Origin: Rhodosalinus sediminis
GTDB lineage: Bacteria > Pseudomonadota > Alphaproteobacteria > Rhodobacterales > Rhodobacteraceae
Direction: 5' to 3'
Length of the DNA stretch: 59,551 nucleotides
NCBI RefSeq assembly: GCF_003385555.1
Contig: NZ_QOHR01000018.1
Span: 1 to 59,551, forward strand
Under the pieces are notes generated by a model. That model was not told the origin of the DNA, searched no databases, and saw only the letters and a program-made list of their open reading frames with translations. Positions 27,432 through 35,498 of this stretch are shown here, in pieces; within the stretch, counting starts at the first letter, position 1; each line of letters opens with the position of its first letter. Position numbers and translations under genes: made by a program.

Positions 27432-28646
27432 TCAGCCGCCGAGCGCCTTGTTCAGGTTCTCGTCCACCTTCTCGAGGAAGCCCATGGTCGTGAGCCAGCC
27501 CTGATCCGGGCCGACGAGCAGGGCGAGGTCCTTGGTCATGTGGCCCGACTCCACGGTCTCGACCACCACGCGCTCCAGCGTCTCGGCGAAGTGGCGCAGC
27601 TCGGCGTTGCCGTCGAGCTTGGCGCGGTGCTTGAGCCCGCCGGTCCAGGCGAAGATCGAGGCGATCGAGTTGGTCGAGGTCTCCTCGCCCTTCTGGTGCT
27701 GGCGGTAGTGGCGGGTGACCGTGCCGTGGGCGGCCTCGGCCTCCACGATCTTGCCGTCCGGCGTCATCAGCTGGCTCGTCATCAGCCCGAGCGAGCCGAA
27801 GCCCTGCGCCACGGTGTCGGACTGCACGTCGCCGTCGTAGTTCTTGCAGGCCCAGACGAAGCCGCCGTTCCACTTCATCGCGCAGGCGACCATGTCGTCG
27901 ATCAGGCGATGCTCGTAGGTGATGCCCTTTTCCTTGAACTTCGCCTCGAACTCGGCCTCGTAGACCTCCTGGAACAGGTCCTTGAAGCGGCCGTCGTAGG
28001 CCTTCAGGATCGTGTTCTTCGTGGACATGTAGAGCGGCCAGCCCATGTCCAGCGCGTAGTTCATCGAGGCGCGGGCGAAGTCGCGGATCGACTCGTCGAG
28101 GTTGTACATCGACATGGCCACGCCGGCGCCGGGCGCTTGATAGACCTCCTTCTCGATGACCTGACCGTCCTCGCCCTCGAACTTGATCGTCAGCGTGCCG
28201 GGCCCGGGCATCAGGAAATCGGTGGCGCGGTACTGGTCGCCGAAGGCGTGACGCCCGATCACGATGGGCTGCGTCCAGCCGGGCACGAGGCGCGGCACGT
28301 TGCGGCAGATGATCGGCGCGCGGAAGACCACGCCGCCGAGGATGTTGCGGATCGTGCCGTTGGGCGAGCGATACATGCGCTTCAGCCCGAACTCCTCGAC
28401 GCGCGCCTCGTCGGGCGTGATCGTAGCGCATTTGACGGCCGCGCCGACCTCCTTGGTCTTCTCGGCGGCGTCCACGGTGATCTGGTCGTCGGTCGCGTCG
28501 CGCGACTGGATCGACAGATCGTAGTAGAGCAGGTCGATGTCGAGATAGGGCAGGATCAGCTTCTGCTTGATGAAATCCCAGATGATCCGGGTCATCTCGT
28601 CGCCGTCCATCTCGACGATGGGGTTCTCGACTTTGATCTTGGCCAT
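27432..28646 (-). CDS. icd: Isocitrate dehydrogenase (NADP+), dimeric eukaryote-like type
   Basis: A 404-residue enzyme converting isocitrate to 2-oxoglutarate and CO2 in the TCA cycle with NADPH formation. It belongs to the subfamily shared by alphaproteobacteria and eukaryotes, not the E. coli type: N-terminal [19 protein letters not shown], the substrate-binding [12 protein letters not shown] segment, [16 protein letters not shown], and [28 protein letters not shown] with the metal-binding aspartates. The start at 28646 follows GAGAGGACC. It stands alone, divided from YitT by a hairpin and from the MFS gene by about 95 bp. Confidence 0.96.
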   Translation of the reverse strand: MAKIKVENPIVEMDGDEMTRIIWDFIKQKLILPYLDIDLLYYDLSIQSRDATDDQITVDAAEKTKEVGAAVKCATITPDEARVEEFGLKRMYRSPNGTIRNILGGVVFRAPIICRNVPRLVPGWTQPIVIGRHAFGDQYRATDFLMPGPGTLTIKFEGEDGQVIEKEVYQAPGAGVAMSMYNLDESIRDFARASMNYALDMGWPLYMSTKNTILKAYDGRFKDLFQEVYEAEFEAKFKEKGITYEHRLIDDMVACAMKWNGGFVWACKNYDGDVQSDTVAQGFGSLGLMTSQLMTPDGKIVEAEAAHGTVTRHYRQHQKGEETSTNSIASIFAWTGGLKHRAKLDGNAELRHFAETLERVVVETVESGHMTKDLALLVGPDQGWLTTMGFLEKVDENLNKALGG

Positions 28647-28740
28647 GGGCGCGGTCCTCTCGTGCGGGTGTCGTCGCGCGCCTTCTAGCGGAGGATCGCG
28701 GCGCTGAAAAGATCGTATGCGACAGTATACACGCAGGCGC

Positions 28741-29961
28741 TCACGCTTCGGCGGCCGCCGCGCGCGCCTCCACCCGGCGCAGGTAGAGCATCAGGGCGAG
28801 CGCCGCGCTCGCCATGGTGAAGATCCCCACGGCCAGCGGCAGCGGCGTGCCGTCGAACATCAGCCCCACCGGCACCGCCAGGAGGACCGCCATGACCGTC
28901 GCCAGCGCCCCCACGATGGACGACGCGAAGCCCGCGATATGGCCCATGGGCTCGAGCGCCATGGCGTTGATGTTGCCGAGCGTCAGCCCGACCTGGAAGA
29001 AGAGCGAGGCCTGCCAGACCACGAAGAGCGCGAAGAACACGGGCTCGGGCGGGGCGGCGAGGCTGACGGCGATCATGGCGCCGGCGATCAGGCATTGCCC
29101 GGCGAGCGCCGCGGTGATCAGGAACCGCATGCCGAGCCGCATGACCAGAAGCGCGTTCAGCAGCGTCGCGCTGCCGGCCGCCACCGCGATGGCCCCGAAC
29201 CAGAAGGGGAAGCTCTCGGCCCGGCCGAAGGTCACGTCGTAGACGGGCTGAACGCTGACGAGCATGGAAAACATCTGTCCGAAGGCGAGGCCCTGCACCA
29301 CGATGGCGAGGCGCACCATCGGATGCAGCGCCACCTCGGCCAGCGCGGCGGCGAGCGCGCCGGGGCGGAAGGGCCGGCGCATCTCCGGCGCGAGCGGCTC
29401 GGCGAGGCGCAGCGACATCCAGAGCGGCGCGGCGAGGCCGAAGGCCATGAAGGCCACGAAGATCGCCCGCCAGCCGCCCACGGCGATCATCCCCGCGCCG
29501 ACCAGCGGCGCGATCGCGGGGATCAGCGTGAAGACCATCATCACGAAGGACATGATCTGCGCCATGCGCCGCCCGGCGAAGAGGTCGCGCACCACCGCCA
29601 GCGTGACGACCCGCGGCGCCGCCGCGCCGAGGCCCATGACGAAGCGCGCGGCAAGCAGCATCTCGAGCGAGACCGCGACCGCCGCGAGCCCCGCCGCCGC
29701 GACGTAGAGCGTGAAACCGCCCAGGATCACAGGCTTGCGGCCGAGCGCGTCCGAGAGCGGGCCGGTGAAGAAGGTGCCCACCCCCATGCCGAGCACGAAG
29801 CTCGTCACAACGAGTTGCGCGCGGTTGGGGTCGGCGGGCGTCAGCGTCTCGGCGATTTCCGGCAGCGCGGGCAGCATCGCGTCGATGGAAAAGGCGACGA
29901 TGGCGAACATCATCGCCATCAGCGCGATGAACTCGGGCAGCGACAGGCGGGCAGGGGGCAT
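28741..29961 (-). CDS. MFS transporter of the Bcr/CflA drug-resistance type
   Basis: A 406-residue transporter with about 12 membrane helices. The N-terminal half shows [16 protein letters not shown] and the motif A loop [16 protein letters not shown], both typical of the DHA1 Bcr/CflA subfamily, proton-driven exporters of varied small molecules. [24 protein letters not shown] is the helix 4-5 signature of the group. Substrate unknown. The sequence before its start (29963-29977, AATATCCTCGGGGTG) matches the core of the dispersed intergenic repeat seen at 36283, 50264 and 52805 and, read on the minus strand, supplies a GAGGA ribosome binding site. Confidence 0.88.
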   Translation of the reverse strand: MPPARLSLPEFIALMAMMFAIVAFSIDAMLPALPEIAETLTPADPNRAQLVVTSFVLGMGVGTFFTGPLSDALGRKPVILGGFTLYVAAAGLAAVAVSLEMLLAARFVMGLGAAAPRVVTLAVVRDLFAGRRMAQIMSFVMMVFTLIPAIAPLVGAGMIAVGGWRAIFVAFMAFGLAAPLWMSLRLAEPLAPEMRRPFRPGALAAALAEVALHPMVRLAIVVQGLAFGQMFSMLVSVQPVYDVTFGRAESFPFWFGAIAVAAGSATLLNALLVMRLGMRFLITAALAGQCLIAGAMIAVSLAAPPEPVFFALFVVWQASLFFQVGLTLGNINAMALEPMGHIAGFASSIVGALATVMAVLLAVPVGLMFDGTPLPLAVGIFTMASAALALMLYLRRVEARAAAAEA

Positions 29962-30019
29962 GAATATCCTCGGGGTGCCCTAGGGCGCTAGCACAGCCCC
30001 CGGCGAAGGGCCAGCGGGC

Positions 30020-30361
30020 TCAGCCCTCGGGGCCGTCCCCGTCGTCGCGGCCGTTCCGGTGGCGCCAGTGGTCGACCAGCCATTCGGTGTGCGTCCGGCG
30101 CTTCTCGATCACGACGCGGCCGAACTGCTGCACGGCGACGACGAAGACGCCGAGCCCGAGGAAGATCATCACCGTCGTGCCGATCTTGCCGAGCGCCGTC
30201 GCCGGCACGAGGGAGCCGTAGCCCACCGTCGAAAGCGTCACGACCGTGAAGAAATAGGCGTCGAGCCAGCTCCAGCCCTCGACCACGCGGAAGAACACCG
30301 TGCCGCCGACGACGATCGCGGCGAGCGTGCCGAGGAGCGAAGCGAGGCCGCCCGGTTTCAT
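30020..30361 (-). CDS. Two-helix potassium channel family protein
   Basis: A 113-residue protein with two membrane segments (about 8-24 and 58-80) around a pore loop with the K+ selectivity filter TVGYGS at 45-50. This is the Ion_trans_2 (PF07885) layout, close to the minimal KcsA-like pore, with a basic C-terminal tail and no RCK domain. Four copies would form a pore. Its ATG at 30361 overlaps the stop of the DsbA-family gene (ATGA), so translation is coupled to an operon that otherwise contains enzymes. Confidence 0.85.
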   Translation of the reverse strand: MKPGGLASLLGTLAAIVVGGTVFFRVVEGWSWLDAYFFTVVTLSTVGYGSLVPATALGKIGTTVMIFLGLGVFVVAVQQFGRVVIEKRRTHTEWLVDHWRHRNGRDDGDGPEG

Positions 30362-30996
30362 TCGTGGCCCTTCTCCCGGATCTCGCCGATCACCTTGCGC
30401 CAGAGCTCGGGCGGCTGCGCGCCGGGCACCGCGTGCTGACGCGCGACGATGAAGGTGGGCACGCCGGTCACGCCCATCTCGCGCGCGGCGGCGTCGCGGC
30501 CCGCGATCTCCTCGCGGTCCTCGTCGGTGGCCAGCAGCCGCAGCACGACAGAGGCGTCCATCCCCCGCGCGTCGGCGATGTCGGCGAGCACCTCGTGGCG
30601 GCCGATGTCGCGCCCCTCCTGGAAGTAGGCGCGGAAGAGCGCCGAGACGATCGCCGTCTGACACCCCTCGATCCCGGCCCAGTGGATCAGGCGGTGCGCG
30701 TCGAGGGTCGAGGGCGTGCGGTCGATCCGCGACCAGTCGATCTCGAGCCCCGCGGCCCGCGCGTGCGCGTCGATCTCGGCGTAGGTCTCGGCGGCCGCTT
30801 CCTTGCCGCCGAACTTCGCCTCGAGGTAGCTCCGCCGGTCCATGCCCTCGGCGGGCATGTCGGGGTTCAGCTGGAAGGGGTGCCATTCCACCGCGAAGGG
30901 GTGGTCGGGTTCGGCCTCCAGCGCGCGGTCGAGCTGCGCCTTGCCGATGTAGCACCACGGGCAGATCGGGTCGGAAAGGATATCAAGCTTGACCAT
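30358..30996 (-). CDS. DsbA family oxidoreductase (FrnE-like)
   Basis: A 212-residue thioredoxin-fold protein with active-site C12-P-W-C15 directly after the first strand (LDILSDPICPWCYIG). The helical insertion with HRLIHWAG and the cis-proline GVTGVPTFIV loop place it with FrnE / 2-hydroxychromene-2-carboxylate isomerase-like DsbA proteins. No signal peptide is present, so it acts in the cytoplasm, unlike DsbA. FrnE of Deinococcus contributes to oxidative-stress tolerance; that role here is inference. It overlaps the acyl-CoA ligase gene by 14 bp upstream and the K+ channel gene by 4 bp downstream. Confidence 0.88.
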   Translation of the reverse strand: MVKLDILSDPICPWCYIGKAQLDRALEAEPDHPFAVEWHPFQLNPDMPAEGMDRRSYLEAKFGGKEAAAETYAEIDAHARAAGLEIDWSRIDRTPSTLDAHRLIHWAGIEGCQTAIVSALFRAYFQEGRDIGRHEVLADIADARGMDASVVLRLLATDEDREEIAGRDAAAREMGVTGVPTFIVARQHAVPGAQPPELWRKVIGEIREKGHE

Positions 30997-32512
30997 CGGC
31001 GGCCTCCCAGTCGTCGCGCAGCCGCCGGCGCGCGAGTTTGCCGTTGGGACCGGTGGGCAGCGCCTCGGTCCGGATGTAGAGGCGCGGCTGCTTCCAGCGC
31101 GCCAGCCGTTCGGCGGCGAAGGCCTCGAGGCGGTCGGCCTCGATCTCGGCCTCGGCGGTGTAGAAACAGGCGATCACGCGGACCTGATCCTTGAGCGCCA
31201 CGTCCGTCACCGCGACCGCCCCGATCCCCGGGAAGGCGCCCAGCGCCGCCTCCACCTCGGCCGGGGAGACGCGCACGCCGCCCGCGTTCATCAGGTCGTC
31301 GGCGCGGCCGTGGTAGGCGATCGCGCCGCTCTCGTCCATCGCGCCCAGATCGCCGGTCAGGAACCAGTCGCCCTCGAGCCGCGCCTCGCCCGCCTCCGGC
31401 GCGCCCATGTAGCCGAGCATCAGCCCCGGATCGCGCCGGTCGATCGCGATGGTGCCGACCTCGCCCGGCGGCACCGGTGCGCCGTCCTCGCCGAGGATCG
31501 CCACCCGCCGCCCCGGCTGCGGGCGGCCGAGGGTGCCGGGCGGCGCGGGCGCCTGCGGTGAGGCCGAGACGAAGGTGGAGCACTCCGACATGCCGTAGGC
31601 CTCGTGGATCGTCGTGCCGGTGGCGGCCTCCCAGGCGGCGCGCGTCGCCTCCGTCAGCTTCTCGCCCGCCGACAGCCCGTGGCGGAGGGACCGGGCGCGC
31701 GTCGCGCCCCAGCCCTTCAGGAGCTTGCGATAGACACCCGGCGCGGCGGCGAAGATCGTCGCGTCGTGGCGCGCCATCAGGAGCGGTAGCGCCTCGGCCC
31801 GCGTGCCGGGCGCGGGGATCAGCGCCGTCGCCCCCGCGCTCCACGGGTCGAGGAGCCCGGTGCCCAGCGTATAGGTCCAGTTGAAGGCGCCCGCATGCAT
31901 CAGCCGGTCACCCTCGGTCAGCCCGTACCAGCCCGCGTGCATCATGCGCCGCGCCCAGACGGCGCGATGCGCGTGCATCACCGCCCGCGGCGTGCCCGAG
32001 GTGCCGGAGGTGAAGACGACATAGGCGAGCCGGTCGGGATCGCCGAGGTCGTAATCCGCCGGCGGGAGGTTGCGCATGCCGCGCAGCTGCGAAAGATCGA
32101 TGCGCGGGACGTCGTCCTCCGGCGCGGGCAGCGCCGGGTCGTGCAGCATCCCCACCGGGGCGAGCGCCGCGGCCATGCGCGCGACCTCCCCCTCGGTCAG
32201 AGCGGCCGAGAGCGGCACGGGCACCAGCCCCGCCGCCACCGCGCCCAGAAAGGCGAGCGGGAAATCCACCGTGTTGTCGAGCCGGAGAAGCACCAGATCG
32301 CCCGGCGCGAAGCCCGCGCGCAGAAGCCCCGTCGCCGTGCCGAGCACCGCCGCCTCCAGCCGCGCGAAGCTCCAGCGCTCGGCCCTGGCGGGACCGAGGA
32401 CGGCGAGCGCGACCTTGTCCGGCACGCGCGCCGCGGGGGCGAGGACATGCGCGGCGAGGTTGAAGGGCGCGGGGCAGGGCGCGGGCGGCCCCTGATCGAA
32501 AACCGAGATCAT
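30983..32512 (-). CDS. AMP-dependent acyl-CoA synthetase/ligase
   Basis: A 509-residue adenylate-forming enzyme that activates a carboxylic acid with ATP to an acyl-AMP and then a CoA thioester. The phosphate loop VFTSGTSGTPRAVMH, the A5-type EAYGMSE segment, WFLTGDLGAMDESGAIAYHGRADD and the C-terminal PTGPNGKLARR lysine motif are all present. Overall it resembles benzoate/short-aromatic or medium-chain acyl-CoA ligases, but the substrate is open. The start at 32512 (MISVFDQGPP) was preferred over an in-frame start 36 bp upstream because of the family-like N-terminus. It is the first gene of the ligase-DsbA-K+ channel operon. Confidence 0.87.
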   Translation of the reverse strand: MISVFDQGPPAPCPAPFNLAAHVLAPAARVPDKVALAVLGPARAERWSFARLEAAVLGTATGLLRAGFAPGDLVLLRLDNTVDFPLAFLGAVAAGLVPVPLSAALTEGEVARMAAALAPVGMLHDPALPAPEDDVPRIDLSQLRGMRNLPPADYDLGDPDRLAYVVFTSGTSGTPRAVMHAHRAVWARRMMHAGWYGLTEGDRLMHAGAFNWTYTLGTGLLDPWSAGATALIPAPGTRAEALPLLMARHDATIFAAAPGVYRKLLKGWGATRARSLRHGLSAGEKLTEATRAAWEAATGTTIHEAYGMSECSTFVSASPQAPAPPGTLGRPQPGRRVAILGEDGAPVPPGEVGTIAIDRRDPGLMLGYMGAPEAGEARLEGDWFLTGDLGAMDESGAIAYHGRADDLMNAGGVRVSPAEVEAALGAFPGIGAVAVTDVALKDQVRVIACFYTAEAEIEADRLEAFAAERLARWKQPRLYIRTEALPTGPNGKLARRRLRDDWEAADGQA

Positions 32513-32881
32513 CGCGCCCCGCTTACGGAGCGTGCCCGCGCGGTGCAAGGGTGGGGCGGTCGGTGCGCCGGGGGACCCCTTCCCCCGCGCGCGGGCCAGA
32601 AGGCCCGGCTTCCGGGCACTCAGCCGAAGTTTATGCAGGTCCGAGGCGCACGTGCGGCGCGCCTAGGGGCAATGCCGCAGCACTCCGCGCACCGCGGCCA
32701 CGTCGAGAGGCGCTCAGCCGACACCGGATCAGCTCCAAGGCCCCCCGGCCGGAGCGCGCCGGCGCGCCCGCCGCCGCGGCGCAAAAGCGACACGCTGCGC
32801 GCGACGCCTCTCCTTCCGCCATCGACGCGGCCCGGCGCCACGCGCGGCGGATTTGGACGCCGGAGCACAGGCGCCCCGGCC
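32513..32881. other. Non-coding gap, nothing recognised
   Basis: About 370 bp between the acyl-CoA ligase start and the CsbD-like gene end, both on the minus strand. I see no gene, RNA or clear repeat. Base composition is similar to the flanks. Short GC-rich direct and inverted motifs occur but none forms a convincing terminator. Confidence 0.5.
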
Positions 32882-33228
32882 TCAGTCGGTGCGCCCCATC
32901 GGGCGGTCGGGCTGATCCTCGTCGCCGAAGGCCGCGTCGTCGGCGAGCGGGTCCTCGCCCTCGGGGACGACGCGGCGCTCTTGGCGATATTGGCGTCGTC
33001 GCGCGTCTCGTCCATCAGCGCGTCCACCGGCCGCTCGCCCATCTGCCAGTCGGCGAGTTCGGCGCCCGCCACCGTCCGGTCGAGGCCCGTGGCCCGCGCG
33101 ATCAGGTCGACGACGCCCTCGCGCTCGCCCTCGAGGGCGAGGAGATCGGCCTCCCGTACCTTGGGCCAGCGCTCCGAGATGATGCGCGCGTAGGCGGGCC
33201 AGTCGGCCCGGATGTCGCTCCAGTCCAT
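32882..33228 (-). pseudogene. CsbD-like stress protein, frameshifted
   Basis: The frame from ATG 33228 (after GAGGGA) reads MDWSDIRADWPAYARIISERW, then DLLALEGEREGVVDLIARATGLDR and DETRDDANIAKSAA. This follows the W...W...D(L)..LEG.RE..V..I pattern of CsbD-type general stress proteins. After about residue 84 the frame becomes Arg/Thr/Ser-rich, while another frame continues with a plausible acidic tail (VPEGEDPLADDAAFGDEDQ) to a stop at 32882. Adding one base near 32970-32980 would join them into 115 residues. An intact EcfG-type promoter precedes it, which fits a stress gene. It could be a sequence error. The unshifted frame would extend to 213 residues with unusual composition. Confidence 0.6.
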
Positions 33229-33252
33229 GGGGCATCCCTCCTTTCGGGGGAC

Positions 33253-33277
33253 AACGCCCATGGCGCGGGCGCGTTCC
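33253..33277 (-). promoter_or_regulatory. EcfG-type promoter of the CsbD-like gene
   Basis: Minus-strand GGAAC (33273-33277), 16 bp, CGTT (33253-33256), a full consensus match. The start codon is 25 nt downstream at 33228. The -35 abuts the entericidin stop codon (33278-33280). Confidence 0.65.
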
Positions 33278-33397
33278 CTACCGGAACCACCCCTCCACCG
33301 TGCGCGCCGCGCCTGAGATGTCCTGCCCTATTCCGTCCACGGTGCCGCAGCCGGCGAGCGCCGCCGCGAGCGTGAGCGTCGCAAGTGCCCGGATCAT
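33278..33397 (-). CDS. Entericidin A/B-like small lipoprotein
   Basis: A 39-residue lipoprotein: MIRALATLTLAAALAGC gives a short signal peptide and lipobox LAGC with Cys17 as the lipidated residue. The mature part (GTVDGIGQDISGAARTVEGW) has the amphipathic helix pattern of the entericidin EcnAB family (PF08085). In E. coli, EcnA/EcnB are membrane lipoproteins with antidote/toxin roles in stationary phase; here only one copy is seen. Its ATG overlaps the stop of the upstream binding-protein gene by 4 bp (ATGA). It is too short for routine gene calling and easily missed. Confidence 0.85.
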   Translation of the reverse strand: MIRALATLTLAAALAGCGTVDGIGQDISGAARTVEGWFR

Positions 33398-35220
33398 TCC
33401 CCTGTCTCCTCGTACCACCACACGTCCGGCAGGAAGCCGGCCCAGTCGCCGTAGACCGGCAGCTTCTCGGGATAACGCAGCGCGGCGTCGTGCGCGATGT
33501 AGCTCGCCGTCCACTGATAGAAGGGAATCACGTAGCGCCCCGCGGTCAGCACACGGTCGAGCGCGCGGGTCGCGGCGACGAAATCCTCCCGGCTTTCGGC
33601 GGCGAGCATGGCGTCGATCATCGCCTCGGCGGCCTCCGAGCGCATGCCCATCCAGTTGCGCGAGCCCGGCGTCCCGGCGGCCTCGGCCGACCAGTAGAGC
33701 CGCTGCTCGGTCCCCGGCGAGAGCGACAGCCCGACGCGGTAGGGCGTCATGTCGAAGTCGAAGCCGGTCGTGCGCTCGGTGTACTGCGCGTCGTCCACCG
33801 TCGCGATCGTCATGTCGATGCCGAGCCGCTCCAGCGCGCGGGCGTAGATGTCGGCGATGGCCTGATGCTCCTGCGCGCCCTGCCGGATCAGGAGCTCGAA
33901 GGCGAAGGGCGCGCCCGCGCCGTTCACGAGGCGCCCGTCCTCCACCCGCCAGCCCGCCTCGCGCAGGAGGCGCATCGCGCGGCGCAGCCCCGCGCGGTTG
34001 CGCGCGGTGCCGTCGCTTTCGGGGAGCGCATAGCCCTCGAGCGTGCCGGGCGGCAGGTCCTCGGCGAAGGGCGCGAGCAGGTCGCGCACGCGCCCCTCGG
34101 CCGGCCCCGCGCGCATGCCGAGCACGGAGTTCGAGAAATACGAGGTGATGCGCGGCTGCCGCCCGCCGGTGAGCGTGTCGTTGATCGCCTCGAAGTTGAA
34201 GGCGGCGAGCAGCGCCTCGCGCACGCGCCAGTCGGCGAAGAGATCGCGGCGCGTGTTCATCACGAAGCCGGTCATGCCCGAGGGCCGGCCGTGCGGGATC
34301 ACCGATTTCTCGATCTCGCCCCGGCGCACCGCCGGGAAGTCGTAGCGCGTCTCCCAGGCGTCGAGGTTGCGCTCGCGGTGCGCGGTGAGCGTGCCGGCCT
34401 TGAACGCTTCGAAGAGCGCGGTGGCGTCGCCGAAATACTCGTAGCGGATGGTGTCGAAGTTGTGCGTCCCCGCCCGGAAGGGCAGATCGGCGCCCCAGTA
34501 GTCGGGATCGCGCTCGAGCTCGAGGAAGCGGCCGGGTTCGTGGTCGCCCACGACGTAGGGCGCGGTGCCGATGGGCGGCTCGGAGAGCCGCGCCTCGGCG
34601 AAGTCGCGCCCCTCGAACTGCGCCTTCTTCAGGATCGGGCGCAGCCCGGCGAGGAGCGCGAGCTCGGGATTGTCCTCGGAGAAGGTGAAGCGCACCGTGC
34701 GCTCGCCCACCGCCTCGGCCGTCTCGATCGCGGACCAGAGCGCGCGGTAGCGCGGGTGCCCCTCGGTGCCGAGCACCTCGTAGGACCAGAGCACGTCCTC
34801 GACGGTGACCGGCGTGCCGTCGGAGAACCGCGCCTCGGGCCGGAGCCTGAACTCAACCCAGCGGCGGTCCGGCCCGGTCTCGACCGATTCGGCCAGAAGC
34901 CCGTAGAGCGTGAACGGCTCGTCCCAGCTGCGGCCCATGAGCGACTCGTAGGCCAGGAACCTGAGCTGCCACGGCGCCGTCCCCGCGAGGGTGAAGGGAT
35001 TGAGCGTGTCGAAGCCCCCGGTCTCGCCGAAGACGATCCGCCCGCCCTTCGGCGCGTCGGGGTTGGCGTAGGGCAGCGACACAAAATCCGGTGGCAGCGC
35101 GGGCGCGCCATACATAGCGATGCCATGCTCGGGCTCCGCCGCGCCCGGCAGAGGCGCGAGGCCGAGCGCCACGGCGACCGCCGCGAGGGCGACGCGCGGC
35201 CGGAAAATCACTGATCCCAT
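33394..35220 (-). CDS. Extracellular solute-binding protein, family 5 (YejA-like)
   Basis: A 608-residue periplasmic oligopeptide/microcin-type ABC binding protein. The signal peptide (RPRVALAAVAVALGLAPLPGAAEP) follows MGSVIF at start 35220. The mature part has GIAMYGAPALPPDF, YANPDAPKGGRI, GGFDTLNPF, the ERDPDYWGADLPFRAGTHNFD segment and FFPQW-like terminal motifs of YejA (SBP_bac_5). YejA with YejBEF imports peptides and microcin C in E. coli. No permease or ATPase gene lies nearby, so it may be an orphan or use distant partners. It is followed in overlap by the entericidin gene. Confidence 0.9.
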   Translation of the reverse strand: MGSVIFRPRVALAAVAVALGLAPLPGAAEPEHGIAMYGAPALPPDFVSLPYANPDAPKGGRIVFGETGGFDTLNPFTLAGTAPWQLRFLAYESLMGRSWDEPFTLYGLLAESVETGPDRRWVEFRLRPEARFSDGTPVTVEDVLWSYEVLGTEGHPRYRALWSAIETAEAVGERTVRFTFSEDNPELALLAGLRPILKKAQFEGRDFAEARLSEPPIGTAPYVVGDHEPGRFLELERDPDYWGADLPFRAGTHNFDTIRYEYFGDATALFEAFKAGTLTAHRERNLDAWETRYDFPAVRRGEIEKSVIPHGRPSGMTGFVMNTRRDLFADWRVREALLAAFNFEAINDTLTGGRQPRITSYFSNSVLGMRAGPAEGRVRDLLAPFAEDLPPGTLEGYALPESDGTARNRAGLRRAMRLLREAGWRVEDGRLVNGAGAPFAFELLIRQGAQEHQAIADIYARALERLGIDMTIATVDDAQYTERTTGFDFDMTPYRVGLSLSPGTEQRLYWSAEAAGTPGSRNWMGMRSEAAEAMIDAMLAAESREDFVAATRALDRVLTAGRYVIPFYQWTASYIAHDAALRYPEKLPVYGDWAGFLPDVWWYEETGE

Positions 35221-35298
35221 TTCGGCAACACTGCTCGTGACGGCTTGTTTCGTTGGCCGCAGGGTACCCCCATCGGGACGCCTTTTCAAACTTTTGGC

Positions 35299-35327
35299 TT
35301 GGCGCCCGGCGCCGGATTGCTTATAAG
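35299..35327 (+). promoter_or_regulatory. Sigma-70-like promoter of a predicted small RNA
   Basis: TTGGCG (35299-35304), exactly 17 bp, TATAAG (35322-35327). The AT-rich -10 stands out in a GC-rich context. A likely A start point is at 35334, 7 nt after the -10. Confidence 0.6.
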
Positions 35328-35333
35328 GATCTT

Positions 35334-35410
35334 ACTGCTCGATAGGTTTCTTGCCTGTATGAAACCTGCCTCAACAACTGAACGCCGGCCTCGTGCCGGC
35401 GTTTTTTTTT
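35334..35410 (+). ncRNA. Predicted small regulatory RNA, about 77 nt
   Basis: A complete transcription unit with no reading frame. Downstream of the promoter comes a hairpin with arms AGGTTTC (35344-35350) and GAAACCT (35361-35367) and a 10-nt loop (TTGCCTGTAT). A single-stranded linker GCCTCAACAACTG follows at 35368-35380. The unit ends in a perfect 9-bp terminator stem with nine T residues (35381-35410), the longest T-run in the window. No plus-strand gene lies upstream that the terminator could serve. The unit sits between the divergent YejA-like and 3-hydroxybutyrate dehydrogenase genes. I do not recognise a known sRNA family. A 5' leader or attenuator of the dehydrogenase gene (start 35499) is an alternative. 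Confidence 0.6.
35381..35410 (+). terminator. Rho-independent terminator of the predicted sRNA
   Basis: Stem AACGCCGGC / GCCGGCGTT, loop CTCGT, followed by a nine-T run (35402-35410). Confidence 0.92.
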
Positions 35411-35498
35411 GTGTGCCTCCGCCGCGCCCCGGGGGTTGTCACCGCAGCGCGAGACGCCGATCTATGCCGCGACGCAGCACGGCGACGGGAGCAGTTTC

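Noticed and set aside
29963-29977. Fourth copy of the dispersed repeat before the MFS gene
   Set aside because: Only 15 bp of the core match; the hairpins and remaining arms are missing, so I mention it only as a possible fragment.
32620-32881. C-terminal continuation of the CsbD-like frame to 213 residues
   Set aside because: The extra 80-odd residues are Arg/Pro/Ser-rich in the style of out-of-frame GC-rich sequence, while another frame gives a natural acidic end.
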